This document shows, in pieces, positions 1-10,570 of a stretch of DNA of 64,000 nucleotides. The notes beneath the pieces are model-generated. The model saw only the letters and a program-made list of their open reading frames with translations, did not search any database and was not told the origin of the DNA. The position numbers and the translations under genes were made by a program. The first letter of the stretch is position 1, and every line of letters begins with the position of its first letter. The stretch is from NCBI RefSeq assembly GCF_000227135.1, contig NC_018239.1, positions 497,872 to 561,871 of the forward strand, written 5' to 3'. Source of the stretch: Leishmania donovani (Eukaryota; Euglenozoa; Kinetoplastea; Trypanosomatida; Trypanosomatidae).

Positions 1-175
1 TGCGTTTCCAGCTTTACCTGGCAAACAGCAGGCCTGCCGTGCGCATCGATCTGCTACGCCCGCTGATGGGACTCGGCGCCGCTCTCGATCGGCGCCGTGC
101 GTGACAGAGGCCGAGCTTCCCTCGCCTTGCCCGCAGTGTGATTCTTCTTTTTTCGTCACACCGCGCGCGCGGATC

Positions 176-1681
176 ATGGCCAGGCACGACGCCGAGGCAT
201 GCGATGTCCCTTCGCGTACAAGGCGATTAGTGCTCCACCCCGGCGATTCCGTGTCTCCGATGACGGCGCGAGTATATCGCCAGCTGCACGCGTCGTCTGC
301 GTCGCCGGCCCCGCGGCGGCAGGAGCTGCACGATACGTCTCTTGTGACTCGTCCATCAGAAGGTAAGAGTGCCCTGCGGCCACACAGCGGTCTTGTGCCG
401 TCTCTCGGCATGCGCCTGCACGCAGTCTCCCGACAGGTGTACGCGGACTGCCTATATCATTACCTCTATTACCTCCAGCGTACCACCCTCGCGGTGGTGG
501 AGGCCGTCGACGAACTGCGGCGCCACCACCTCTCTCACGACGCTCCGTTCGTCGTCGAGCGCCGCAACTATCTCCTTGAGGTGCTGATGCAGACATCCAC
601 GCTGGCATGTGACGCGGCGGTGCAGTGGCTGATGCATGAGAGCACCTTCGAGAACGAAGGTGATTTGAAGGATGGAGGCGATCAGCACCCCGTCGCTGGC
701 CAGCCCAGCGACTCAACCAGCGACGCAGTGTACTGCTCGACCCTGCTTCCCGGAGCGGCACGGCAAACCTGTGACCATGTCTCTGAGGCGAGGCGATGGC
801 CACCTGAAATGCCCTGCTCCAACTCTTCTCGCCAGTGCGGTGACGCACCCGCGCCGGAGATCGAGCCTGAAGGCGAGAGAGGTGCTCAAGGCACCATGCA
901 CCGCGCTGTCGCGCGTGGCCAGTGGCCTGAACAGTTGCTGCGAGCACCGCTGATGAGCACCCATGCCAGTCTCGCCCGGTATGCGGCGACGCCACGCTTT
1001 CTTGTCCGACTGGACGAAGCTCCGACCAGCAGTCCAGGCGCGCGACAGGAGGCCGCATCACGTACTACGCAACCCGGCGACGGCGGCCGCGGTCAGAACA
1101 CGGCGCCCACGACTATTACGCCGGTGTCAGCGTCCCTATCGCCCTGGCGCTTGGTACTGCCAGCAGATGTGCTGGCTTCGTACGGGGGTGGCACTGCGGC
1201 ACCAGAGGATGAGCGATATCAAACAAGGATCGCGAGCGCCTATGCCGTTCGCTCGAGCGCAGCGTCTTCTGCTGCCGCCCTGCGCAGGCGTCTGGAGAGC
1301 GGTGAGCATCTGTTGCACCTTGAGGTGGCAACACAGCTCGCGTATTTGCGGAGGTGCATGCAGTGTGCGTTGCAGCACGAGTACATGCTCTATCTGCGCG
1401 GGATGTCGGAAGTGCACCGCCGCTTTTACGCAGACAAGAGGAAGATGGCGATGTGCCGCCACGGTGCAGCGGCGCAAGTGTGTGCGACGGACTGTGACAG
1501 GATGAATGCCGCAGTGACGCGTGTTGGCACCCCTGCGAAGTACGGGAGCGTTGCCGCCACAATGGCTCCTGACCGCTACGGCCGCGTCTCTCTCAAGGAT
1601 GAGCTCTTGCGGACGGACTGGATGAGGGAGCTGCGGGAATCGTGGCAACTACTGATGTCAGGCAGCAGCAGCGTAGCGTAG
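176..1681 (+). CDS. Hypothetical protein, possibly 5'-partial
   Basis: I do not recognise this protein. The frame is open from the window's left edge (base 2) to the stop at 1679-1681, so the true start could lie outside the window; 176 is the first ATG in the frame and gives about 501 residues. A compact segment around residues 75-160 is rich in Tyr, Leu and charged residues and looks helical; a second helical, Met/Arg/Tyr-rich stretch lies near residues 370-440. The segment between them is low-complexity (Ser, Ala, Gly, Arg) and probably disordered. No catalytic motif or membrane span is visible. The coding call rests on length, strand agreement with all neighbours and amino-acid-like composition of the two ordered blocks. 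Confidence 0.6.
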   Translation: MARHDAEACDVPSRTRRLVLHPGDSVSPMTARVYRQLHASSASPAPRRQELHDTSLVTRPSEGKSALRPHSGLVPSLGMRLHAVSRQVYADCLYHYLYYLQRTTLAVVEAVDELRRHHLSHDAPFVVERRNYLLEVLMQTSTLACDAAVQWLMHESTFENEGDLKDGGDQHPVAGQPSDSTSDAVYCSTLLPGAARQTCDHVSEARRWPPEMPCSNSSRQCGDAPAPEIEPEGERGAQGTMHRAVARGQWPEQLLRAPLMSTHASLARYAATPRFLVRLDEAPTSSPGARQEAASRTTQPGDGGRGQNTAPTTITPVSASLSPWRLVLPADVLASYGGGTAAPEDERYQTRIASAYAVRSSAASSAAALRRRLESGEHLLHLEVATQLAYLRRCMQCALQHEYMLYLRGMSEVHRRFYADKRKMAMCRHGAAAQVCATDCDRMNAAVTRVGTPAKYGSVAATMAPDRYGRVSLKDELLRTDWMRELRESWQLLMSGSSSVA

Positions 1682-3639
1682 AGCCGAAGCCAGCGCCAAG
1701 CGCACGCAAGCCTCTGCGCCGCCCGGCACAAACGCCTCTTCTGTGCACGCGCTCTCCTTCTCCCTCTTCCCCCTTCCTTTCCGCATCCTTTCTAGGCTGC
1801 ATGGCGGCGGCTAGCGTGTGTGCATTCGCGTGTTGAACCAGTCACGCCAGTCCCTGCTTCGAACGGAGGCAGCCAGAATGCCCCTCGGCCATGCGACAAG
1901 CCTCTCTCACACACACACGTACGTGGCGAAGGATGTGTGCGGACGGATATCTGCCCCAGCCCTTCCTCCTCCTCTCTCGTGTTTGTTTTAGTTCGACTGT
2001 TTTCGTGAAGGTTTTGCTTGCGCTTATGGTCCGAAAATCTCTTCATGGCGGAGGGGGTGCCGAGGGTTACTATCGCCCTTCCTTCTCCATCGTCGTCTCC
2101 GGCTGATATCCACTAACCCGTTGGCTGCTTTGGCGTGTGGCTGTCGGGTGGGTCCTCTCGCTCGTCTCCGCCGCCGCCCCTCGCGCAACACGAGCGTGTT
2201 GGCAGCGCATGAGCGCTACCTGTTCTTTTTTTTCGTGTGTGTGCGCGCTTGCTTGCATTCGAAGTCATTGTATCGACGGCATGCGCTTTCTCTGCACTGC
2301 GAGTGAGAGAAGCACCCCTTCTCCTCCGCCAACGCATCAACGATCCCCCTATACTAGGTAGACGCAGAAACGCAATATCATGGCTCTGTCCAGAGCAAGC
2401 GGAAGCCTGCACACACACAAAAAAACAAGCCGCTGACTTCCATCAAGCATAACGTGTGCCAGCAAGTGAGTGCTTGAGAGGAGAGCCGTTGTAGGAGTTG
2501 CTGTCCAAGCTCGCTCATTGCGGTGGCCGCCACGTGCGTGCTGGTCTCGCTAGAAGCGCGATGGTAGCGCGTGATGGGTCCGACTCTTGCAGCACGCTCA
2601 GCTTGCAACTCTTCTCTGCCTAGGCTGCAGCACAGTCTCAAGTGTGCTCGCCCCTCCTCCATGCGCATGTCCACGATTCTATCGGCGGTGCTTGCTTCGT
2701 GTTTATTTCTCTGCCACCGCCACTCGCCCCCTTTTCGACTCCGTCGAACGGACGCACATGCTCCCGTCGAGTCCCTGTGCGTTCCCTCGGTGCTTTTCCT
2801 TCGCTGTGTGTGTTCGGGGCCTTCCCCTGTGCACGCGCTGCAACGAGAACGGTACGGTAACTCACCTATCCAACTCTCCTGTCGACCCTCGCCCCTCTAC
2901 GCTTGCCGTAGTCTCTTTTTTGCGACACCCCCGTCACCCCCCCTCTCCTTCCCCCTTTCCCGACACCTGCGGACGTAGGCAAGGTACGGGCAGCAGCTGA
3001 CACCTCACCCCCCCAACACATACACACACGCGAGGATAACGGGACGGCGGCTGCTCTCTGCTCTCTCTTGCTTTTTTTTTTTTGCTCGTTTGTTTTTGCT
3101 TTTCACGTGCGCTCTCGGACGTTGTTCGGGGTGGGTCTCTGCACGTCTTCCTCCGGTCGGACGCGTGCGCACGCGCGCTCGCTGCCGTACGTGGCGCGCA
3201 TTCCACGCACGCCTTTCCACGGCACAGACAGGTCGTCGCAGACAACGTTGTATGTGTCGCCGCTGTGGTACCGAAGAGGCGTTAGGCCAACGGAAGGCAA
3301 AGTCGTGCGCGCGCACGAGAGAGAGTGAACGCGTCACGCCGGCGCCGATTCCTGCGCTCTCGCCTTGGATTCTACTCTGGCTGGCCGCTCCTAAAAGGGG
3401 AGCCGCCGGTATCCGTCTCTGTTAGTGTGCGCATGGCGGTGCAGCGAGGAAGGGGGTGCCAGAGGAGTTCTTGTGTCCTGTCCTTCACGCACTCGCGCTG
3501 CTGAACCACCGTGCTTCGCTCCGCAACGCTTGCTGTGAGCTGCTGGCGCACTTCATCTCCACGCGTGTATGCGCGCCTTCCCTGCCCTCCTGACACGCCT
3601 CTCCACATCGCGTTTTTCGTTGCTTTTCGGTGCACCGAC
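1682..3639 (+). other. Intergenic spacer (3'UTR/5'UTR region)
   Basis: No convincing gene. The spacer is pyrimidine-rich, with a 12-T run at 3072-3083 and many CT tracts in the 2640-3000 stretch. Short open frames on both strands are rich in Ser, Arg, Pro and Cys, with no domain or conserved-looking block. Confidence 0.7.
3072..3226 (+). promoter_or_regulatory. Candidate trans-splice acceptor region for the first SMP gene
   Basis: A 12-T run at 3072-3083 followed by more pyrimidine tracts, with the first downstream AG dinucleotides near 3225-3226, is the usual layout of a kinetoplastid spliced-leader acceptor. It would give a 5'UTR of about 410 nt ahead of the ATG at 3640. Later AGs could be used instead. 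Confidence 0.35.
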
Positions 3640-6483
3640 ATGGCGGAAGTGTCGGCGTTTGTGTACGGTTGGGTGAGTGGCATTGCCGCCGTCGTCATAT
3701 GGATTCTCTACGGCACTGCCACACTGCCGCAGCTCATGCGCAGCGTCAAGAGCGTGTGTGCGTACATTCCAGTGCTGTCCCTCCTGGTCGAGGGAATGGA
3801 GACGCAGCAGACTGGCGTGCAGGGTGGCGACGGCGCATCGGCGTTGCCCCCATTCTTTCGATTTGATGGCGCGGCCGTCGATCATGACTTGGAAGGCTTG
3901 CGAGGGAGCCCCATGCGTGTGAAGCCAATCACGGCATCAGCGACGTGTATGATGAGCTGGTACGGACCAGATGGAACCATCGGCCCCCCGATTGAGTGCC
4001 TGCTGTCACTGGAGAACAATTTGGTCACCGTCTATCAGCTTCTGCACTTCACAGACAGCGGCACCGGCATCATGGCGTCTGGCTCGACAGGCCGCGGAAG
4101 CTTTCACTCGAAGTCGAAGGATGCGCACCGAGACTCCAAGTTTTTTCGTACCGCAACAGGTGTCACGGTGGTAGAGCACCGTAAGGGCAAGGTGTGCGTG
4201 CTGAATACCACCGTCATGGAGGTGCGGCAGTTTAACGCCAGCAAAAAGACGGCGACAGCCGCGGCCGATCAACTGAAACCAAGCACCGCTGATCGCGGCG
4301 CCAGTGGTGCCAGCGTGGGCGAAGCAGCCTCTGCAAGGGTGTCTTCAAAGGCCTCATCATTGCCCGGCTTGCTGGGGTTCTTCAGCAGCGGCGGGTTTGC
4401 TAGCAGTGGTGCCCAAGTGTCCGAGCGCTGGGAGGAGACCCTGAATGAATCGACGGCATCCGCGAAGGGCTCGATGAGCCAGCGGAGCGTGGCCGGAAGT
4501 GGTGCGGCAGTGTCCGGCGCTTCGGAGGCGACCGCTGCGAATTTGATGGCTGGCAGTGGCGGCGCCGATTCGGTTTTCACGGGGCGGGTGCTTATTTGGC
4601 GCACCGTGGATGGTCGTCCGCTTTTCGACTCATCCACGCCGCCGCCTCAGTCGTTTAGCAGCCGAACAGGCAACAGCACCTTCGCAGTCGGCTGCGGCCA
4701 CTCGATGCCGTTCTCCAACTCTCATTCACATCGTGCTGGTGGAGCCCGCACATCCGGCAACGCCCGATCGACGGAAAGCGTCGATGGCCACAGCACCAAC
4801 TCTTCCAACGACGCGGATGATGGCGACGATTTCACCGTCACTGACAGCGATGGCGGCGACGCCGCTGTTGAGAGACGTCAACAGCAGGCCCACCATGCCC
4901 GCTCTCATCATCAGCGGCGATGTATGATGAACGACATGGCGACCTGGTCATGCGTCATTATCAAGTTTGAGCGCTCGCGCGAGTGCGAACGGTGGCACAC
5001 ACTCTTGTCCGGGCTCAAGGAAGCAGAAGCGTGGCACGAATACTCCAAAACCCTGCCCAACCCCGACACCATCAACACGTTCCTCAGCCGCTTCTTCTTC
5101 CAAAACATGCGCCTCGCTCCGTTCTCCGACACCCTGATCGAGCTAATTCGAAAGCAGCTGCGAAGCCTGCCGTTGAAAAAGTTTCCGCGCGACCTCGGCG
5201 GTGACCTCATCCTCGACGACCTCCTCATCGGGACGCAGATTCCTTGGATCAGCGACGTGTCGGAGCCAAGGGTGTCGGCCAACGGCGAGGTCGGCTTCGA
5301 CTTCAACCTTTTCTACAAAGGCGGCGAGGAAGGTCTCTCGCTGTTCTTCCGACTAGCGCTCACTTACTGCGGCATCCGAATCCCGCACGTCGTCTTCTCC
5401 GTGAAGCTTTTGGAGCTGGAGGCAACCGTGCACGTCAGTATCGGGCCACCACCGTCGAAAACGTTTTGGTTTGGCGCCCACAAACCCCCTATCATCCGGC
5501 TCGAGGTGCACCAGGGCTGCGCCTCTGGGAAGGGCGTGCTGCACCGCATACTGACGGCGCTCCCAGACCTCAGTGGCATCATGACAAACCTCGTCAAGCT
5601 GTACCTCTTTTCCGACATGGTGCTGCCGTACATGGACGACTTCCCTCTCCCGAGTGTCGTGAAGTCACCAAAGGGCTCGTTCGCCGACCTGCGCGTGCGT
5701 GCGTTTGATTGGCAACGCGCCGCGAAGATCAGCAGCGCACCACACCGCGGCAGCTTCACTAGCGGCGCAAGCAGCAACGACGGAAGCCCAGAAGGCAAGG
5801 CCGCTGAGAGGAGCACAGAGCAGCAGGCCACCAGTGGCCACGGGAGCCCGCTGACTCCGTGGAGATCGAGCGTCTGCAGCACAGCGACGACGCCGTCATT
5901 TGCCTCTACAGGGCGCGCGTTGAAGGGCGCAGTAGCCTCCGACAGCAGAGACTCTTTGCCGCCGGTTATTCTCGATGATCGATCTGCGAGCAACAGGCTG
6001 AATGCTGGTGCCGGGGAGAAGCTTCCAGCATCCGCCTCGGGGGACAGCGACGGCAATACGGGCTCCTTTACGAGCAGCTGTGATGCGAACGCATCTATCG
6101 GCGTTGGCTCGCCACGGACCCCGGCTTTACACTCCAGCAGATTAGGATCGCAAAGAGCCCGCGATTCACCGACGCTACCGCCAGGTCGTGCAGCTTCAGA
6201 TCGTGGAAGTGATCCGACCTGGCTGCCTGCTACGCACCCGGGGAATCGTTCCGGTTCATGCAACGCGTCGGTGTCGAGCATTCCCATGTCTACCTCTGCG
6301 ATGGACGACGGCCTCTTCTGCGACAACAGCACCTGCAACAGCGAGTCCGACAGGGTCATGAGCAGCGCATCCAAGAAGCGCTCTGCCACCTCGGCTGCCA
6401 TGCGCAACCTGAAGAACCTGCTCAAGGTAAAGGGCAAGGACATGACCCGCGAGTCTGTGTCGCGGTCGAAGAAAAAGAGCTGA
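3640..6483 (+). CDS. TEX2/Nvj2-like SMP-domain lipid transfer protein, copy 1
   Basis: The 947-residue protein starts at the ATG at 3640; the same frame runs 43 codons further upstream only through a GTG. A hydrophobic span (about residues 6-30) should anchor it in the ER. A PH-like fold seems split: strands near residues 100-200 and a closing strand plus helix (SCVIIKFERSRECERWHTLL) near 430-450 are separated by about 200 residues of Ser/Gly/Ala-rich sequence. Residues about 472-672 match the SMP (TULIP-type lipid-binding) domain of the TEX2/HT008/Nvj2 family, with blocks such as LPNPDTINTFLSRFFFQNMR, a P-W-I-S-D-V turn and MDDFPLPS. Family members move lipids at ER contact sites; this role is inferred. 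The C-terminal 270 residues are Ser-rich and end in a basic tail. A divergent paralogue follows in tandem at 8468. Confidence 0.85.
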   Translation: MAEVSAFVYGWVSGIAAVVIWILYGTATLPQLMRSVKSVCAYIPVLSLLVEGMETQQTGVQGGDGASALPPFFRFDGAAVDHDLEGLRGSPMRVKPITASATCMMSWYGPDGTIGPPIECLLSLENNLVTVYQLLHFTDSGTGIMASGSTGRGSFHSKSKDAHRDSKFFRTATGVTVVEHRKGKVCVLNTTVMEVRQFNASKKTATAAADQLKPSTADRGASGASVGEAASARVSSKASSLPGLLGFFSSGGFASSGAQVSERWEETLNESTASAKGSMSQRSVAGSGAAVSGASEATAANLMAGSGGADSVFTGRVLIWRTVDGRPLFDSSTPPPQSFSSRTGNSTFAVGCGHSMPFSNSHSHRAGGARTSGNARSTESVDGHSTNSSNDADDGDDFTVTDSDGGDAAVERRQQQAHHARSHHQRRCMMNDMATWSCVIIKFERSRECERWHTLLSGLKEAEAWHEYSKTLPNPDTINTFLSRFFFQNMRLAPFSDTLIELIRKQLRSLPLKKFPRDLGGDLILDDLLIGTQIPWISDVSEPRVSANGEVGFDFNLFYKGGEEGLSLFFRLALTYCGIRIPHVVFSVKLLELEATVHVSIGPPPSKTFWFGAHKPPIIRLEVHQGCASGKGVLHRILTALPDLSGIMTNLVKLYLFSDMVLPYMDDFPLPSVVKSPKGSFADLRVRAFDWQRAAKISSAPHRGSFTSGASSNDGSPEGKAAERSTEQQATSGHGSPLTPWRSSVCSTATTPSFASTGRALKGAVASDSRDSLPPVILDDRSASNRLNAGAGEKLPASASGDSDGNTGSFTSSCDANASIGVGSPRTPALHSSRLGSQRARDSPTLPPGRAASDRGSDPTWLPATHPGNRSGSCNASVSSIPMSTSAMDDGLFCDNSTCNSESDRVMSSASKKRSATSAAMRNLKNLLKVKGKDMTRESVSRSKKKS

Positions 6484-6710
6484 GGCCATCGTATGCTGGA
6501 GGGTGCGGGCCTGAGGTCGCTGCAGTGGCCAACTCGCACGGCTCTTATACACGGCTGCTGCCTTCTTCAACGTTGCTTTCGTGTGTCTGTTCATCTGCCC
6601 TCTGCTGCTGAAGAGGGGGAGGGGTTGGCAGGCAGTCGGGCGGGCACGCCTCAGCCCGTGGCGTATCCGGAGTTCCGTGCTCACTTTCTCCGAAAGCCGA
6701 GGAGCCCCCT

Positions 6711-7135
6711 TATCCCCTGCCAAATGCCGAACCACTTTTGGTGGTCACAGGGTCACCTACCTACGACGTCGGGGGAGGGGGAGGCCAGAGAGATGTATCG
6801 CTACAGATGCCACCAGGGAGGCCCTGGATGGCGTGGCGTCAGAGTGGCCTGTCACAGTGCACAGTCCTGGACCATAAATGCTATGGGCGAAGTGTCCAAG
6901 GGGATTCGAACATATCCCACCGGGCACTCACTCCCCGCTTCTGAAGGGCGCCTGACCCCCACCTCGTGAGGTGCAGCACTTGGTGTCCTGTGAAGCAGGT
7001 GAAGGGGGGAGAGCTTGAGGCGGAGGCCATGCTCTCAGATGAGTGAGCCGGCGCCTTGCTGTCGCGCGCGTATCCACGGCTGCTTCGCACCAGGCGATGG
7101 GGCCTCTGACGGTCCGGGTAGAGTGAGGTCCGAGC
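6711..7135 (+). repeat. SIDER-like interspersed element, copy A
   Basis: This stretch is visibly related to 40984-41420. Both begin with a block CCCCTGCCAA(A)TGCCGA followed by a TGGT..TCAC/TGAC..GG..ACCTACGAC block. Both end with a GAGGCCAT..CTC block, then CTGCTTCGCA, GCGATGG and a GxCCGGG ending about 420-440 bp later, in the same order and orientation. Size, position in a presumed 3'UTR and high divergence match the short degenerate retroposons (SIDER) known in Leishmania 3'UTRs. The family assignment is by memory of their features, not by a search. Confidence 0.55.
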
Positions 7136-8289
7136 CTGACGGGCAGAGAAATAGACGCGCTGAAGGAACGAAATCGCTTTGGTGCTGTGGCCGTCCCTGT
7201 GCTTGTGTGCTCTTAATCCTCTCCTCTGCCGTTCCTGCATTCCTTTCACGGTGTTGCGGGGACACCTGATGCGCAGTTGACGATGCTGCTGCAGACACGC
7301 AGATGTGTGCGACCAGCTCGGATGTTTGCCGCCGTGGTTTGCTTCGCGTGTGCGTGCGTGTTCCTGTTCGCCGCCTCGGCCCGGCCGCTGCGCTCTTCCC
7401 CCCATGCCGCCATGCTTGCTGCCATGTGCTTGCCTTGTTTGCGCCGCCGCTGCTCCTCTTCCCCGCTTTCGTCTGTCTGCGATTCGGCGGCCGGCAGACA
7501 CGGCGGACGGACAGCGGCGCGCTCACGGGGTGCTCCGCAGGATTGATATGGAAGCAGAGAAGTAGCACAGAATGCGCACAGTCGAGTGGCGCTCCATCGA
7601 GAGAGCCCTTACGTGAAGCGCTCGTACTCGCGGTGATGCCCAATCGTTGTTTGGTGTTTCCGCGTCAATGGAACGGTCCCCGGTATCGCGCGCGCAGCCA
7701 CCCCCTTGTCCTCACGAAGTGTGTGCTCGAGGCGAGTTAGAGGCGACGGCTGCTTCAGTTCGCGCAGGGCCAGTTAAGTCGTTTGCTCTTCCTGGTTGTT
7801 CCTGGGACCGCCTCAGTGGGTGCATGGATCTTCTTCGCCGTCGCTCTCACGCACCTTGGGTTCTCATTCTCTCCTATCCTCTCCCGTCTCCCTCTTTCGC
7901 CTGGACACGGCGCGTCATTGCGGCCTGCACACTGCCGCGGACCGGTGAACCTGCGCACACACTCTCCCTGTGTGTCCCTCACGCGATGCCATGCCACGTT
8001 GGACGTCCCTGCGGTACTTACTCTACACGCGCCCACACGTCACCGCACCTGCATCCAACCGTTTTGCACAGCCCTGAGGAGCGGAGAGCTTCGTTTTATG
8101 TGATTTCCCTGTCTCGGTGCTGCTCGTGTCCGCTGCGCTGTCGTACGCGTGCGTTGGTCAGCGCGCCTCAAAGAGGAATCCGCCACGCCTCTCGGCGAAC
8201 CCGCATCAGCGTGCCGCTTTTGGGGGGATATTCCGTGTGCGTTGGGGTACCTTGCTACTCGTCGCGCTTGCTGCCTTAGCCACATCGAC

Positions 8290-8326
8290 TTTTTTTTTGC
8301 GCGCTCCCCTACGCGCGCTCGTGTAG
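8290..8326 (+). promoter_or_regulatory. Candidate trans-splice acceptor, second SMP gene
   Basis: Nine T residues (8290-8298) followed by a C/G/T-only stretch and the first AG at 8325-8326, 142 nt upstream of the ATG at 8468. This is a textbook arrangement for spliced-leader addition in trypanosomatids. Confidence 0.55.
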
Positions 8327-8467
8327 GAATCTGCACGTGCGCAGGTGTAGACGTGCGTCGACGTGTTTGGGTCAGCCCATCATCGTCTGCTCGAGGGACG
8401 GTCTAAGACATCCCTCTGCCTCGTCATCGCCTGCCAACGTTGACCCTCCTTCGTCGAGCCGGCAGCC

Positions 8468-10570
8468 ATGGGCATCTTCACGCTGTTGTCGTTCTTCTAC
8501 GGTGCCGTCGGTGGTGCGACGAGCTTCCTCATGTTCTTCTTTATCATCTTTCGTAAAACCGAGAGCGTTCTCTCCGACACGGTGCGCAAGAAGGCACTCA
8601 AGCACGCTGAGTTTGACGCTGTCGCCAAGGAGGCCGCGGTGGTGGCTCCCGCCAAGGTAGAGACGCTGTGCAAGATGGTCCGCTTCGACGACGGCATCGT
8701 CGGCGATGCGATTCAATGCCGCATGGTCTTCTACGGCAGCACCATCGACGTGTATCAGGTGGACAAGCTTCGCACGCTTCCAGATCACCGCCACGAGGTT
8801 GTCTCGGAGCACATGCTGGGACGCATCAACCGCGCCTGCATCATCGCCACCTCGCAGCGCATTTCCAAGTACCACCGCCACCGCAACCAGAGCACGCGCT
8901 ATGCCGCCATCAAAGGCAAGTGCACTGTCCTGAACCACAAGGACGACATGCCACTCTTCCTCGAAGATCCGAACGCGATCCTGAAGGAGCGACTGCGGTG
9001 TATCAAGGAGCATCAGGCGCATGAGGCCATGATGGAGCGCCTGTGCCGCCGATTTCGGCGTGACAGCAGCCCGATGACGGATAAGGAATTCGCGGTGGAG
9101 ATGAAGGGTACGCAGGACGGGGCGTACGATGAGAGGTCCGATCACTTCGACACAGCGGCAAGAGGTCTAGGCTACCAGCACGATTTGATGGGCATGAACA
9201 CCGCCGCAACGAGCTGCCGTGGCGCCTCCAGCCTGTCGGCGTTGAACTTGCCGTGTTGCAGCTCCGGTGCCTCGGCAGGGCGCTGCAGTAACGACCTGTC
9301 GCCAGGGGCGTTGGAGGAGGCGCCACTGTCGAAATGGACGTGCGTGGCGATCAAGTTCCCAACGCGGCGTGTGCAGGAGCGATGGCTCAACCTGCTGCAG
9401 TCGACGCCAGAGTCAGCGCAGTGGCACGACTTCATCACCCACCTGCCCCAGGTGGACGTTTTCAACCTCCTCATCGCCCGTCTCTTCTTTGAGAACTCGC
9501 GCGCCAACACGCTGCACGACTTACTGGAGGAGAAGCTCAAGAAGAAACTAGCGCGTGTGTCGAAATCGCTGCCGCCGAAGCTGCGCGGCAACATTTTCCT
9601 CGACTTGCTGGACGTCGGAGGCGAGATTCCGCTAATCAGCAACGTGAGCGATCCGGTGTCATCGACGTGTGGCGATACCGAGTTCGACTTCGACGTGCTC
9701 TACCGCGGTGGCCTCGCGCTGAAGATTCGATTCTCGGTCCTGTACCGCGAGATCCGCGTACCGGACATCATCTTCAGTATCAAAGTACTTGAGTTGGCCG
9801 GTCGCATGCGCTTCGTCGTGGGGCCGCCGCCGACGCGCAAGTTCTGGCTTGGCGGGCCGCAGCCTCCGCAGCTGAGACTGGAGTTCACGCAGGAGGTTGC
9901 TTCGCATGATGGCATTCTGAATGCGGTTCTGAGGCTGCTGCCGGACATGAGCAAAATCGCGTCGAATATTGTGAAAGTGCTTCTGTTCGAGGATATGGTG
10001 TTCCCGAACATGGACGATTTCCCGTGGCCTGTCTTCGGCGAGGACAGCGACGACGACGACTCTGCCACCGCGTACAGCGACCTAGCGGGCGCGGAGAATG
10101 CGCAGAACAGCCGTCTAGCGTCACTCGGAAGCGCCCGGAACACGGGCGACGCCGGCGGTGACCGAGAACGTCGTGGCAGCAGCTGCAACAGCACCGCCGG
10201 TAGCGCTGTCAGCGAGAATCGTGGTGTCCAGAACAGCGCGACGTCCGAGATGCCCTCCGCACCACCGCTGCGGCCGATACCGCATTCCACCTCGGCTCCT
10301 AGCATAGGGGTACCACACCCGCACTCCGGCAGTTTCGGTACCTTTGACCGTGACCATGACGCGGGTGCGCCGTCGCTTACTCGATCGCCTCTGCTTCAGC
10401 CCTCGCTAAGGGCCGACCCGGCGTCGGCAATCAGTACGCTGCCCCATGGACTACCGCCGCGACCACCGCGGGTGGCATCCTCTGGATTCCTGCACGGGAC
10501 CGTCGCTCGTGTCCCAAAGTCACGGGCGCCGAGGTTGTTGGGCAGCCCCGCGCCGTCGGGGCCAAACTAG
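8468..10570 (+). CDS. TEX2/Nvj2-like SMP-domain lipid transfer protein, copy 2
   Basis: The 700-residue protein starts at ATG 8468. Residues about 6-28 form a Gly/Phe-rich hydrophobic anchor (LLSFFYGAVGGATSFLMFFF). PH-like strands occupy about residues 60-150. A charged insert follows, and the closing PH strand and helix (WTCVAIKFPTRRVQERWLNL) lie near 290-310. The SMP domain spans about 325-525, with LPQVDVFNLLIARLFFEN, IPLISNVSDP, a GPPPTRKFWLG turn and MDDFPWP, each with a counterpart in the upstream copy. The tail is Ser/Pro-rich. It is a clear but diverged paralogue of the 3640 gene, shorter mainly because the insert in the PH-like region and the tail are smaller. Probable role: lipid transfer at an ER contact site, inferred from the family. 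Confidence 0.85.
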   Translation: MGIFTLLSFFYGAVGGATSFLMFFFIIFRKTESVLSDTVRKKALKHAEFDAVAKEAAVVAPAKVETLCKMVRFDDGIVGDAIQCRMVFYGSTIDVYQVDKLRTLPDHRHEVVSEHMLGRINRACIIATSQRISKYHRHRNQSTRYAAIKGKCTVLNHKDDMPLFLEDPNAILKERLRCIKEHQAHEAMMERLCRRFRRDSSPMTDKEFAVEMKGTQDGAYDERSDHFDTAARGLGYQHDLMGMNTAATSCRGASSLSALNLPCCSSGASAGRCSNDLSPGALEEAPLSKWTCVAIKFPTRRVQERWLNLLQSTPESAQWHDFITHLPQVDVFNLLIARLFFENSRANTLHDLLEEKLKKKLARVSKSLPPKLRGNIFLDLLDVGGEIPLISNVSDPVSSTCGDTEFDFDVLYRGGLALKIRFSVLYREIRVPDIIFSIKVLELAGRMRFVVGPPPTRKFWLGGPQPPQLRLEFTQEVASHDGILNAVLRLLPDMSKIASNIVKVLLFEDMVFPNMDDFPWPVFGEDSDDDDSATAYSDLAGAENAQNSRLASLGSARNTGDAGGDRERRGSSCNSTAGSAVSENRGVQNSATSEMPSAPPLRPIPHSTSAPSIGVPHPHSGSFGTFDRDHDAGAPSLTRSPLLQPSLRADPASAISTLPHGLPPRPPRVASSGFLHGTVARVPKSRAPRLLGSPAPSGPN

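Larger units (their letters stand above)
6484..8467 (+). other. Intergenic spacer between the two SMP genes
   Basis: No protein gene is convincing. The 3'UTR part contains an interspersed SIDER-like element (6711-7135, listed separately). The right half is pyrimidine-rich and ends in a strong poly-T tract before the next gene. Confidence 0.7.

Noticed and set aside
3511..3639. Upstream extension of the first SMP protein from a GTG
   Set aside because: Nuclear genes start at ATG; the 43 extra codons look like translated 5'UTR, and the membrane anchor begins right after ATG 3640.
5364..6539. 391-codon minus-strand open frame
   Set aside because: It lies antisense to the SMP gene and arises from its GC-rich codon pattern; it has no domain and runs against all neighbours.
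6895..6925. tRNA T-loop-like GGATTCGAAC
   Set aside because: No acceptor, D or anticodon arms can be drawn around it, and it sits inside the SIDER-like element.
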